The notes: generated by a model from the letters alone, not told the origin. DNA of 64,000 nucleotides from Biomphalaria glabrata (GCF_947242115.1 NC_074716.1:9315501-9379500); one strand, 5' to 3'; positions 11,820 through 23,640 are shown, numbered from the stretch's first letter. Numbers and translations are program-made.

Positions 11820-12012
11820 TGTCCGTTCCCACCCAGTCCAGCTCATTGCCATTTGTCAATAATTGATGTATAGAATTCAAGCTAATACCAAATTGTGAGT
11901 GTAAAATAATAGAAACATTATATTTGTTGCCACCTAGTTCATTTTGGGTTCGGGTTAACAATACAATGCTGTTTTTTAGCTTTCTGATGTTTTTGTGTTT
12001 GGGTAAGTGGAG
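11820..12012 (+). pseudogene. Duplicate first exon (signal peptide) of the GRL101-like receptor gene
   Basis: This block aligns along its length with 15,200-15,412, the 5' flank and exon 1 of the receptor gene. It contains AATACAATG with the start codon at 11,966, then a 37-nt coding exon (11,966-12,002) for MLFFSFLMFLCL plus one base of a Gly codon, followed by GTAAGTGG, a strong splice donor. Exon length (37 nt) and phase (1) are identical to the downstream exon at 15,369-15,405. It could be an alternative first exon spliced over 4 kb to 16,015, or the only survivor of a tandem gene duplication. No second exon of its own lies between 12 and 15 kb. Confidence 0.75.
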
Positions 12013-12332
12013 ACTTTGTCAAAATCTTTTCTGTGGTTAGAACATTGATTATTTCACTTGCATATGATCTCATAAAACCTACAGTAATTTTTTGTAGCAT
12101 GCATAAGGTTTTAAAAATAAAAAAACATCATCTATGTTACGATGACCAAAAATTAAGAACTCCTTTATTGCCTTGGTAAATAAGAAAGTTGAATAAGATC
12201 TAACTATCTGATATAAACTCCAAATGTAACATTTTTGTGAAAATGTGGTAGAAACGAATATTTTGTGTGCTTAAAATGAATGGCTAAGTTTAATGCACAA
12301 TTGCAAGACCAAGTGAAAGGTTATTATTATTA

Positions 12333-12885
12333 TTACACACATGAAAAGTAAGACACGAAAGCAACATCTGGACCTCGATGAAATGGACAGAGATGGTCAA
12401 TTCTCCTCAGCTTCACCCATACCTTAGTCTGTTGAGCCGTTGAGGCACCACACATAATCTGTCGATCGTCTTCCTTCATTCCTGTCTTTTTCCTTAGGAA
12501 GAATCTCTTCCAGTGACAGGCATGTCCATTCTCGGATGTATTACAATCGCTTCCCTGGTATGCCTTTTTTTCCCTGTTTCTGTTTCTTGAAGGAAGGTGC
12601 GAGCCCATAGGACTCCGTGATTTGGCCATAAAGTTTTAGTTTGCGTTTTTTTTTTTGGCAGTGGTCAGCAGGGCACAATAGCCATTGTGATCCTTTTCCG
12701 AATCTCCATATTTAAGATGCGGTCATACAAAGTATCCTTCTAAAGCAACTCAATTCCATTGCAAGGATCCTCATCTCCAGTTCTAGAATTAGCGTCCAAG
12801 ATTCGCAAGCATAAAACAACGTGACCATGACCAATGTGCACTTCAGACTGACTCTTAGCAAGAGTGGCACCCTTAAAATGTCGTA
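12333..12885 (-). mobile_element. LINE-E fragment, 3' end
   Basis: The minus strand encodes a LINE ORF2 C-terminal segment (FYACESWTLILELEMRI, then RCFRRIL-type sequence). It ends on the left in the family's 3' tail, reading on the plus strand ACCTTAGTCTGTTGAGCC. Tails of the same family lie at 31.6, 42.05 and 58.9 kb. The frame is broken. Confidence 0.7.
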
Positions 12886-12914
12886 ATCACGAGCTGAGTT
12901 CATGTCATCTTTGT

Positions 12915-13445
12915 CTCGATATAAGCTTTCTCTTTCACCTCTCTTCACCCATCTTTCTTTCTCTCCGTCTCTCTCTACTTCTTCCTCTTATATCTTCTCT
13001 TCCTCTCCTTCTCGTTCTGTTCTGTCTTCATTATTCTCCCTCCTTCTGTTCTTCTTTCTCCCCTTCTCTCTCTTTTTCTTTCTGACAGACAGACAGACAG
13101 ACAGAAAGAGTTGATATAAGCTTTGTAAAAACCACTCGTCATTTCTCGTGCTTTAGATCAATCTGTTTCGGACATTGTTCTCTTGTTGTCTCCCCTTTTC
13201 TCTCTTCTCTTTCTATTCTCTCTTCGCCTCTGTCCTTTTCTTTTTCTTATAACTCCATCTCTCTTCTCTTTCTTTTTGTTTTTTCTCTCTCCTTCTCTCT
13301 CTATTCATCCCATTCTCTTATTTTTCAGTTTCTCTTCCATCTCCGTCTCTCTTTTCTCTCAGTGTGTCTCTCTCTTCTCCCTGTTTTTTGTCTCTCTTTT
13401 CTCTGTGTGTGTCCACCCCCTCTCTCTCTCTTTCTCTCTCCTTAT
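12915..13445 (+). repeat. Pyrimidine-rich (CT) tract
   Basis: About 500 bp is strongly C+T on the plus strand, mostly TCTCTTTC-type sequence, interrupted near 13,085-13,185 by GACA repeats and a GTTGATATAAGCTTTGTAAA motif that recurs at 48.96 and 58.97 kb. Long Ser/Leu/Phe-rich open frames here are artefacts of composition. Confidence 0.85.
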
Positions 13446-14042
13446 GTCTAAATAAAAGTGGATGAATCAGGATGTGGACAAAGAAAGATGGAATATGGAA
13501 TATGGGAGTATGTTCTCCTGGATTGATAATAGAGAGTAGAGAGAGTTCAAAACATGAATCAGTAAGTTAATTAGCTATTGATAACTAATTACTTTCTTTG
13601 GCATTCGAACAAGTTAAAGAAATTGTACTTATACTATTGAGGTGGTATAAGTACATTTAGTACCACTTTTTACTTTAGAGAGAGATAAAAGTTTATATCT
13701 ACAAATCATGTGATAATAAGTTAATGCATAATGAATTGAACACACCTCACGCAAGCACATTCAGTTCCGACCACTCTGTCCGGTATCTCCAAATACTACA
13801 ACACTGAGACACAAGACTTAAACTATTCAAGGGTCAGTCACGGCTCCAAAGGGTGAGCTTAAAACTATGCACTCCATCTTAGCCCCAAGCCTAACACCCT
13901 GAAATAAAGAATACATTAGATCTAGCGATGCAGTAAAATCATAGAACTTTCATTAATGAAACCCGTACCGAAATATTAACCTGATTACTACATTTATGTA
14001 CTTAACTAGCTTACGTCACGTTGAAACGTGAAAACACCGAAA
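13446..14042. other. Intergenic sequence, no gene recognised
   Basis: About 600 bp with neither coding nor repeat signals that I can defend. Confidence 0.4.
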
Positions 14043-14483
14043 ACTGTAGCGCAAAAAGAGAGGGGTCATAATTCGAAAGTCTCCTTGAAGGGTTTCCCCG
14101 AATGAATGTCCAAGATTTTTTTTACATTAAATATTACGCCACTGCCATGCAATCTTGCTATTTAGGTGGAGTATAAAACATTACTATATTCTAGATGATG
14201 TTATAGATGTTTTTTTTGCACAGAAAGCAAAATTGTGAGGCGATATAAATTGAGATTTGTCACTTGTGGATTAACTCGAAAATATACAACGCTATTATTC
14301 ATTCAAAGAGTCTTAATGATTATTTTTTGTTTATGTTTCTTATAAACAGTACCAATAGGAATTTAGACTTAAATATTTAATAAGTACATTATCTCGTGTC
14401 ATAATGTCGAATGTCAAAATGCAGGGCCCCCTAAAAAGATCAAGCCCCCAGGGCCCCCCAAGGCTCTAGCTACGCCACTGGCC
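14043..14483 (+). mobile_element. MITE with CAGTGGCGTAGC-type ends
   Basis: The right end is GGCTCTAGCTACGCCACTGG. The interior (ACATTAAATATT near 14,125, AAGTACATTATCTC near 14,381) matches a second copy at 27,416-27,690, whose left end reads CCAGTGGCGTACTAGGG. The left tip here is decayed. No coding capacity. Confidence 0.65.
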
Positions 14484-15199
14484 AGAACGCCCTCTCCTCT
14501 AAAAGAACAATTCAGTAAATTAAGCTTGACGTAAAACACACACACTATTCTTGACAACAAAACACGCCCAATGCAAACTAGCTCATACACTTCAAAACAC
14601 GACTACACGACAAGATAGAAAACTTCAAGCGAACTAGACTCACAGTTCACCGGGAAATAATATATCTGAGCCACATGTAATGGCCAGGGGTTAAACTTGT
14701 TTTCAAAGAGCTTAGATCAGGAGGGGCTTGTTAGACTTGACGAAGAAATACTCTGAATTCAAACCTTTGCTACCTAGCAGCTATACCAAACATTGGAAAG
14801 GCTTGGAGAGTTAACCTTGTTGAGAAATCAGTAACCGGCAATAGCTAGACATCTTTGCAGCATATAGTTCTTCAATCTGACAATCTGCAATACCGCGGAT
14901 CCCAAACTGTATCGGCAGAGGCACAGTTTCTTTCAATAGATAAGCTTATTGGAGAGGGCGGGAGTGCTGTGTTGGAGACATCGTTCCCAAGCCCATTTTT
15001 TTCTACTCATCTCCGTGAGAATATTGCTACAGATCTCAAGTAGTTCGTAGTGGGCCTAATACAATGGGTTAAAACTCCAATGTTTAATATTCTTTTATTT
15101 TTCCACGATAATATACTATTCATATTATTATTATTTTAACATTTACCCCAAAGCTGTGTACTTGATGAGACCTTTGCTACCCTCGCTATTGCCTCGTTG
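14484..15199. other. Intergenic sequence upstream of the receptor gene
   Basis: No gene or clear repeat. The open frame 14,855-15,043 has no recognisable motif. Confidence 0.4.
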
Positions 15200-15368
15200 T
15201 TCAGTACGTCCCCACCCTGTCTAGGGCATTGTCATTTGTTCAATAATTGATGCATGAATTCCGTGACGGAACCAAAAATGTGCGTCTAAAATATTGAGAA
15301 CATTCCATTCTGTGCCATCTAGTTCTATCGGGTTCTGGGCTCTGTTAATGTAGCACTAACGGAATACA
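15200..15368 (+). promoter_or_regulatory. Putative promoter / 5' UTR of the receptor gene
   Basis: The roughly 170 bp before the exon-1 ATG are conserved with 11,820-11,965, upstream of the duplicated exon 1 (shared CAATAATTGATG and GCCA.CTAGTTC motifs, and ACAATACAATG-like sequence at the start codon). Conservation between two copies that also both keep intact splice donors suggests a retained promoter or leader. No canonical TATA box stands out. Confidence 0.45.
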
Positions 15369-18300
15369 ATGCCACTTCTAAGCTTTCTGGTGCTCTTGTC
15401 TTTTGGTAAGAGGAGAGCCAATACTAATCTCTCTTTATGTTAAATGCACTGTTGTTTTGTTATGTTTTCTTTTTGAAATATATATTTTAATATTATTACA
15501 AAGATATTTGTAAAAACATTTTTTGTTATAATACTTTTTGTTAATTGTTTGGATAACAAAATATCTTGAGTTATTTGTTGAATTATATAACTTCTAGAAT
15601 CGAAAAAAAAATGTGTTTCCGTTTCATTGTAACTTATGATCAAATTGATTGAGTGGAGAAGAAACATTCCCCATGCAATAACATTTTTGGATCTAGATGT
15701 GATGATTTCTGTTTGTTTATTGCCTGATATTTCTTCTTAAATTAACAATGTCACAAACAGAATCATCTTCCCGGAGATTTATATACATAGCTTGTCAACA
15801 CACTGAAGAAAAAACATCTGTGTTCTTGACTTAATTCATTATTAAGCTTTTTGAAACGAAACATATACGTGGGCTTCATTTCAATACCGACTTTACTTAT
15901 ACATATTTATAATATTGTTAGTATTGCAGCTGTAACATTGATATAACTAATTTTAATAAAGAAAAAATTCATTGGTTTTAACATTAACTATTATGCTACT
16001 ATTTTTTTCCTCAGGTGATGTTTTGTTATTTCCCCTAAGAGATTGCAATGCAAGAGATAAAGACATTCTCTTTGTAATTGACTGTCGTGATAGCACACGC
16101 AACCAAATAGAATTTATAAATAAAACACTGAGGCATCTTACTGAAGCTAAACATTGGCTTATCGCTAATTACTCGGTAATGTTTATCTCCTATAATGGTA
16201 TAAGTGATATACATTTAGAAGATTATAGGAATGCAGTCTCAAATTGCAGTGAAGTATATCATATTGATAAAATATTTCACGCATCTAAAGTGTGGTTCTC
16301 TTCAAGGAATAGATCTCTCCCGGCATTCTTTTTAGTCTCCGTCTTACAAGAATCCCTAGAAAAACGAGCAACTTTTATTCACAATATTTTAAAGGAACAA
16401 AGCAAAGACACTCGTGTGAACAGATTCTTTATAATCCACACAGCAATGGAAAAGACTTTGCCTTCTTCAGACTCCATTTACTACCACAACTCTTATTTAG
16501 AGTTAAAAATTGAAAACGTGTTTCCCAAAGTTTGTGAAATAAGATGCGAAGATAATATGGCAAATTTTAGCAGTGACTACACCACGTCCTATTACCATAT
16601 AGCTGATGTTTTGAATATGAGTTATGATCAAAGTGTCCAGTATTGTGCAGGAAAGGTCAACAGCTATTTGGTTTCATTAGAGTCGTCTCAAGAAATTATT
16701 TTTGTATTACAACTTATAAAAAAAAGATTTGATTATCAAAAAATTAATCATTTTCGTTTGTCAGTTGGCATTAAAGATGGCTATTATTATTTCTTATGGT
16801 TTTCGGGCAATCCTTTTGTTTCGGTAAATCGCCTATTCGAGTTATCTTCAAAAAAATGTTTTTTTCTAAACATTTCAATTAGCGAAATAGATTTATCTTT
16901 GGCAGAAGTAGATTATAGATTTTTATACAATGAATTATACTCTGATTGCACCGATGTACAACTTCCAACGTTAGTACTGTGTGAGTGCCACGAGGTTCAT
17001 AGAAATGAACATTTTACTCGTAAATTACTTTATGCAGTATCTAGCGATGTGAACAAAATAAGTACACGTCATTATTTCTTATTACTGCAAGCTGTTCTTT
17101 CTGAAAAGTATCATAAAGTGAAATATAAAAGAAGTGATAAATTCCAAACAATTCTATGCCAAAACCTGGGAAACAAGAGTGACTATTTACAAATGTACGT
17201 GTGCAGGTCACAATATCAAAAACAAGAGATTAGTTCTATTTCATATGTAAGAGAAATTGATGAAAGATATTATGTCCTTGAAAGTATAAACATTTCGGAT
17301 TGTGAGAACTACCGCGAATGTCAACAAAATATAAGAAATAGAATTGCATATACAGTAACAGAACGACCTCTCTATATACCAATACATGATATTCAATTGT
17401 TGTGTATCTATAATAATAATACTAATTACAGTAATGACACTAATATGCTAAATGTTATTGACAACAGCGATTTTAGTTGTGAATCAAAGATCCTCAAGCT
17501 GAACTCTACATCGCCATCATCATTTCAGTGTGAATTTCAACAAAACATTTCAGATTACAGATGTATAAGAAATAGATATTATGTGTATTGCAAAGATAAT
17601 TCACATTTACAGAATTGTGAGAATTTTACATGTCCTAAAGATTTCATAAAGTGTCCTAAGTCCTATTGCATCTCTAATACATACATTGGGGATAGAGTGA
17701 AAGATTGCCCATATGGAGAAGATGAACTTAAATTAGAGAATTATTCGTGTGCCGCAGATTTTACATTGAAATCACGAGGAGTTTGTATTGATGTATTCAA
17801 TTGGGTAAATAACAATTGGATATTACCATTTAGTGAAAATATAACGTTTGAATGTAATCCACCGTGTCCCAAGGATTTCGTATGTGTTTCTACTGCATTG
17901 CACATAGAAGATGGAGTTACGGGTAAAAAATACATTAAATACACAAGGAAGAGAACTTTTAACATGTTTTCCCTTTTTAATTTGATGTTTCAGACCAGGA
18001 TGTATTTAGTTAATTTCCCTTTGCTTCAAGTGGTTGAATTTTACGGTCCAAATTGTAGAATACAAAACTTTGACTATGGATTTCAATATTGGAAACTTTT
18101 AGATCTCATTGTCTTAGACCTTAGTTATAATGAGATGACTAGCAGTAATGAAATGAAAAGTATAAGTAACTTAAGTCAATTAAAAGTATTGAACATTTCC
18201 CACAATACAAATTTAACAGTCGGAAAAGATTTTTTCTTTCCTAGATCTCTAGAAATTATTGATTTATCTTATACAAAAACTTCATCATTAAAATTAAATG

Positions 18301-19472
18301 TCTTTGAAAACGTGAGTCAGCTGAAAGTTTTAAAATTAAGTAATACTTTTATTTCTAGGTTTCAAGATATGGGAATACCGGAATACTTTACACTAGAAAC
18401 TTTATACATAGAGAATGTTACTATTACAAATATTGAAAAAAAATTTTTCCGAGGTCTTACTATAAAGTCTGAGTTACGAGCTAGTGATTATAAACTTTGT
18501 TGTCCACAAATATTAAATCCAAATATTTCAGTAGACAAATGTCATGCACCTTTAGATGCCATCTCTTCATGTAAACATCTTGTTGGTGACATTCTAAAAA
18601 GAATTACCATCTGGATAGTAGGTGTTGTAACTTTAGTTGGAAATGGCATTGTGTTGGTTTATAGAATTGGTTGGAACAGAGAGATATTTAAAAAAGCTTA
18701 TGGACTGTTTATATCTGGTCTGGCTGTTTCAGATTTTATAATGGGAGTATATTTAATTCTCATAGCTACAGTAGATATTCAATATAAAAATATTTATGTA
18801 TTAGAAGATGTCAAATGGAGACACAGTGTTTTGTGTCAGTTTGCAGGATTTCTGTCAACAATCTCAAGTGAAACTTCTAAATTTTTTATTTGTTTGATAA
18901 CAATAGATCGTTTCTTGAAAATTACATATCCTTTTGGTCAACACAAATTTTCTAAAACAGGTAAAATATTTTCTTTTACATTGGTTTGGTTTTTTGGTTT
19001 CATGTTGGCTTTAATTCCTATCATAGCTACTAAATGGAATATTTATTCTTCTAATGGTTTGTGTTTGGCTCTGCCTCTGGGATCCACTGAAAATAATGGC
19101 TGGGTTTTTTCTTTTATTGTTTTTGTAGTTTTTAATTTTATATTGTTTCTATTCATAGCCTTTGGTCAAATCTGTATTTTGTCAAACCATAAAAGTATCA
19201 GGAGAAGTATTCGGAACCTTAGTAAAAATATAAAAAAAAGGAAAGAGGATATGAGCATAGCCAGAAAATTGGCTTTTGTTGCCCTGACAGATTTCATGTG
19301 CTGGTTTCCTGTTGGAATACTTGGATTTCTTTCATTAAAAGGTCACATCTTTGACCGTGAAGTTTACGCTTGGATCGCTGTATTTGTCATGCCTATAAAT
19401 TCAGCTCTAAATCCAATTATTTACACTATACCGTCAATTTATCAAAAATATAGTTCAAAGAAGGCAGGCTGA
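15369..19472 (+). CDS. GRL101-like / type-C LGR G-protein-coupled receptor with vWA-like, C-type-lectin-like, LDLa and LRR ectodomain
   Basis: Two exons: 15,369-15,405 (signal peptide MPLLSFLVLLSF plus one base) and 16,015-19,472; the 609-bp intron is GT-AG (GTAAGAGG...TTTTTTTCCTCAG), phase 1, and gives a 1,164-aa protein. An ATG at 15,972 opens the same frame but lies before the acceptor, in its pyrimidine tract. Domains: vWA-like 29-165 (DILFVID, but MIDAS Ser replaced by Arg); C-type-lectin-like 190-337 without EPN/QPD/WND calcium-sugar motifs; LDLa 547-583 ending CPYGEDE; leucine-rich repeats about 705-835; seven helices from 876. Receptor signatures are DRF at 977-979, CWFP at 1,108 and NPIIY at 1,145-1,149. 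The DRF...YPF form and the LDLa+LRR layout are those of relaxin-type LGRs and Lymnaea GRL101. It should sit in the plasma membrane with a large, heavily N-glycosylated ectodomain; the ligand is unknown. The C-terminal tail is short. Confidence 0.93.
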
Positions 19473-20257
19473 TCTTTAACAAAACCGTATATTTCGCTTA
19501 TGATATTTTGTTGTTGTTGATATTTTGGATTTTTCGGCATAACGGCACAATTTAGGCCTGGTCGTGCCCATCCACTTACGAACAAAGTCGCGGGACTCTT
19601 GTTAAGAGATAAAGTTCAGCCCCAATGTCCACTAGAATAGTGACCGATTAGTGCGAAATTCTGAAACTCTGCTCTTTTTTCTTTGCTTCGAAATTTTTTT
19701 AAACACATTTATTTATATTTTAGAGTTTCTTAGTATTTTATGTAATTAATTATGTAGACTCCTTCAGCAGCCATAGAACGACTATGTTTCATCTCGTATG
19801 GCACTTGTTATTGACTGTTGAGCTGTATTCTCGAGAGACATTCTTGCCAACATATAAATGAAGTTGAGGTAGCATCTAGTTTGGTAATAGAGAAACCAGC
19901 CATTTTTCGCTTGGCTCGCTTCTCTTTTTTTTTTTTGGTTTTCCAGAGCTGATGTCATACTCTTCACTTATTCTTCTCCACGTAGTGAGGTCTTCAAATG
20001 TTTTCCCAGAAGCCAACATCAATGTCCACCTCTCTGAAGTTCCGTTTCATTGAATCACTGCAAATATTTCTTATTAGCCATATATTACGCATCGTACTGT
20101 CAATCCGGTCACTGAGAGTGTTTTGGAAAATATTAAACTAAATAATAATGTTATAAGAAAGCGAATGCGTGAATGTAAAAACTGTATGAATGGAGCCATC
20201 AAAATAGCTAATCGACCTAAATCCTGTTTTTGAAAAATACAAGCATTTGCTTTTAAG

Positions 20258-20263
<6 letters not shown>
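19473..20263. other. 3' flank of the receptor gene
   Basis: Presumably contains the 3' UTR, but I see no canonical AATAAA close to the stop. Nothing else recognised. Confidence 0.35.

Positions 20264-20331
<68 letters not shown>
20264..20331. repeat. (TA)n microsatellite
   Basis: About 68 bp of perfect alternating TA. Confidence 0.97.
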
Positions 20332-20333
<2 letters not shown>

Positions 20334-21165
20334 GATCTAGATCTAGAGTCTAGATGCTATTATAATATACAGACCTAATATTATAAGAGTGAATTCAAGC
20401 GCTCAAGAAGCTTATTAATTATTGTATTTTTGTATATTTAATATCCTCCATATAGAGCCCCATGTAGACTTTCCAATCACACTGTCCAAGCGTTCTTGGT
20501 GTCCCGCATGATCGACTCCAATGACTACTGTCATCGTTAGCGCTGAGAGCTTTTTCTTGGAACATCATTCATCTTAAGTAATATTGTATCCGTTTTAATT
20601 TGAAAATGACATTTCGCCGTTAGCATTACAATTAAGTATATCATTAAATGAGAGTTTAGAGATGGCGAAATAAATAACCAAGTAGGAGCAACGAAGTTTA
20701 GAAGAAAATTGTTTCACTTTGAAAGTGTTTACAACCAGAATATTAATCAATCAAAACTATATTGCTATTGTTTTCAATGTGATTCCATTCCATTTCTTGC
20801 TTTTTTAAATGTCGTATTACAATATAATCATAGCATCAGCATAATATATGTATAATATAGTTTCTAAATATGTATTTAATTATTTAAACTTCACTTGTTA
20901 ATTAATACCTGTTTATATAACAAAGTTGTCAGGATGTTTTTCTCTCCCCTCCCCCTCCCTTTTTTCACTCCAAACCTAATCGTGACATCGGTCAACTGGA
21001 TAGGACTTAGATGAGATGATTGATGAGCGCCTAAAGGTAGCATGGAAACATTTGCACGGATACCCCTCCTTTCCCCACTGGTCCACAAGAGACTGGAACA
21101 TAGCGCTCTGTGGATACTATATGATGATGCCCTATATAAATTTAATAAAATAAAATCAAAATCAC
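20332..21165. other. AT-rich intergenic sequence, no feature seen
   Basis: No coding or repeat signal recognised in about 830 bp. Confidence 0.4.
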
Positions 21166-21362
21166 TTGATGTGGAGTGGAAGTTTTAATCTCGGGATCGG
21201 TGGGGGCCTCTGAGCCCACCCTGCTCTAATGTGTACCTGACATTAGCTGGGGAAAAGTAGAGGCGGTTGGTCGTTGTGCTGGCCACATGCTACCCTCGTT
21301 AATGACCTTTTACATTATATGACCTAAAGATCGCAAGGTCTGAAAGGTGAACTTTATTTTTT
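21166..21362 (+). repeat. SINE family 1, body and tail only
   Basis: Starts within the body (ATCTCGGGATCGG) and runs through GGTCGTTGTGCTGGCCACAT to the tail GCAAGGTCTGAAAGGTGAAC. The tRNA head is missing. Confidence 0.85.
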
Positions 21363-21474
21363 GATTACTTGATTTGAATCTAATAAATCAATTGAGCCAC
21401 AATAGTCTGACACACGCAGCCTCGCTCATTCCTTCATTTGTTTTTTACTAATATTCAAGTGACCCATCTTCCAT

Positions 21475-22233
21475 TTCAAAGAATTAGAACACATTGAAGA
21501 ATACTGTAAAGATAATTTTTTATTATTAAATGTAAAAAAACCCAAAGAAATGATAATCGATTTTCGTAGGGACAAGAAGGAAAATGATATTGTTTCTGTA
21601 GCTGGAGAGACTATTGAAATTGTGCAAACCTTTAAATACCTTGGTACTATCCTAGACAATAAACTAAATTTTACTGCAAATACTGATTATATCAGCAAAA
21701 AAGGGCAGCAAAGATTACGACTACTAAGAAAACTGTCCTCGTTTAATGTTAGCGAAAAGGCCTTGGCTATGTTTTATCACGCTCACATCTGCAATATTTT
21801 AAGTTTCAATATCACTGCCTGGTATGGCAATCTGAGCATTAAAAATAAAAATAAACTTAATAGAATCCTAAATGCTGCTGGCAAAATCATTGGCAAAAAA
21901 CAAACCCCATTTGGGCAGTTGTTTGAGACAAACATCTATAAAAAAGCTAACAAGATCCTCGAAATAAAGAATCACCCTTTGTGTCAGGATTTTGTGATTT
22001 TACCATCACAAAAGAGATACAAGACACCGATAGCAAAGACAAACAGACACAAACACTCTTTTGTTCCCCTGGCAATCAAATCATTAAATAAGAACAATCT
22101 GGTATAAACTTTGTCACATGTAAATTATGAGTGAGTCTGGTGTGAATGTACACTTTAGTTTCTTATAGTTATAATGTTTTTTGTTTGGTGTAATGCACAA
22201 ATTGTAAGACAAATTTCCTTACGGATAATAAAG

Positions 22234-22263
<30 letters not shown>
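21475..22263 (+). mobile_element. LINE-A 3' half (Rex1/CR1-group-like) with (ATT)n tail
   Basis: Plus-strand frame 21,550-22,107 (185 aa, ends at TAA) continues an upstream HIEEYCKDNFLLLNVK segment and encodes KEMIIDFRRDKKEND, TFKYLGTILDNKLNF, ITAWYGN and KTNRHKHSFVPLAIKSLN: the thumb and C-terminus of a CR1-superclade reverse transcriptase. The catalytic FADD region is missing (5' truncation). The 3' end is GGATAATAAAG followed by (ATT)n to 22,263. A second copy sits at 29.67-31.16 kb. The open frame and near identity to that copy suggest a fairly young family; the Rex1 assignment is tentative. Confidence 0.85.
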
Positions 22264-22267
<4 letters not shown>

Positions 22268-22754
22268 TTGGATTGCACAAGGCTCTTTAATTGTTTCTAC
22301 TACGTATGCTAAGACAATGTGGATAATGTTAATTATTATTTGTACAGAAATATAATTAATTTAACCTTTCGATCATTTACACATGTTATAAATTGTGTAT
22401 GTGCATTATTATATTTATTGTCAAAATAATATTAGTACACTTATACAATTTATTAACCAATGTCTTCTGTATATGTTAATGTACTCTTTCTAAAAAATAT
22501 GCATTTCAAACCTTTTACATTTAAAATTAAAATCACCCTTTAATAAATTCATAACTATAGACATCTTTAGTTTTTCATTATTTCTGATGTAATTAAATAA
22601 CTTTTTAAAACAATGAGTAATGTAAATATAAATTGCCACTTTTCATAAGTAAGCAAAATAATGAAGACTTTTTTTTAGGCCATAAAGAGTACTTTGCTAC
22701 TATGAAATGAATCTAATACACACAACATGACATTTTGACGCGAAAGGTAAGTCG
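22264..22754. other. AT-rich intergenic sequence, no feature seen
   Basis: No coding or repeat signal recognised. Confidence 0.4.
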
Positions 22755-23200
22755 TATATGCATCCTCCGTCTGGGACCCCTCAACTCATGAAAACATTAA
22801 GAAACTGGAACAGAAACAAAATAGAGCAGTGGGGTTCATTACAAACGAATATTCACATTTGACTAGAGTAACACCTTTAGTAAAATCACTAAATTTAGAA
22901 AGCCTTCAGGACAGAAGGCTCAAAAGTAAAGTAGCAATAATACATAAAACACTGAACCATAATCTTCAAATACAAAAACAAAATTTAATAAAATACTCTG
23001 AAAGACACAAAGATAAAGGCACATTCCTCGTCCCATATGCTAGGACAAATTTGTACAAAGACTCCTTCTTCCCTAGTGCTATTGAATGGGTTGCCTGAGT
23101 CAGCCAGAATTTAAGTCATTGGTTAACATACATGACGAGTAGAACGTTATCATATTCTTTTTTTGAAGTAACGTCTGTATTTTATAAGATAAGATAATTC
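22755..23200 (+). mobile_element. LINE-C 3' end, plus copy
   Basis: Encodes SVWDPSTHENIKKLE, LNLESLQDRRLKSKVAIIHK and YARTNLYKDSFFPSAI, the usual C-terminal segment of many invertebrate non-LTR ORF2 proteins. A short deletion after the SAI segment, relative to the minus copy at 23.33 kb, breaks the normal WNGLP motif. The 3' tail is TATAAGATAAGATAA. Confidence 0.8.
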
Positions 23201-23326
23201 ATATCCCTGTATTTTCTAAAGCATTTATTGTGGATAAAAAATGTACACCGATTACAGTGTTCAAATGAGACCAAAACAATGATGATATTGGAGTACGCCA
23301 TGATCTTTTCTGTCTTGTTCCTGCTT

Positions 23327-23640
23327 CTTATCTTATCTTATATAATACAGACGTTACTTCAAAAAAGAAAATGATTACGTCCTACGCGTCATGCATTTAG
23401 TCATGCATATTAACCAATAACTTAAATTCTGCCAAGTCACTGGTTTTCCTGGCTAGCTCAGGCAACCCATTCCATGCTCTAATAGCACTAAAGAAGAAGT
23501 AGTATTTGTACAAATTTGTCCTAGCATAAGGGACGAGGAATGTGCCTTTATCTTTGTGTCTTTCAGAGTATTTTATTAAATTTTGTTTTTGTATTTGTCT
23601 AAATATGTGTAATCGTTCTTGTCTTAACACCGTAGTCTGC
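23327..23640 (-). mobile_element. LINE-C 3' end, minus copy
   Basis: Reverse-oriented copy of the same family: KYSERHKDKGTFLVPYARTN, AIRAWNGLPELARKTSDLAE and a stop, then the (TAAGA)n tail at 23,327-23,345. Together with the previous copy it forms a tail-to-tail pair about 130 bp apart. Confidence 0.85.

Noticed and set aside
15972-16014. ATG at 15,972 as the start of the receptor
   Set aside because: It opens the frame with a leader-like peptide, but the stretch ends in a classic acceptor (ATTTTTTTCCTCAG), and a better signal-peptide exon with a matching phase-1 donor lies at 15,369-15,405.
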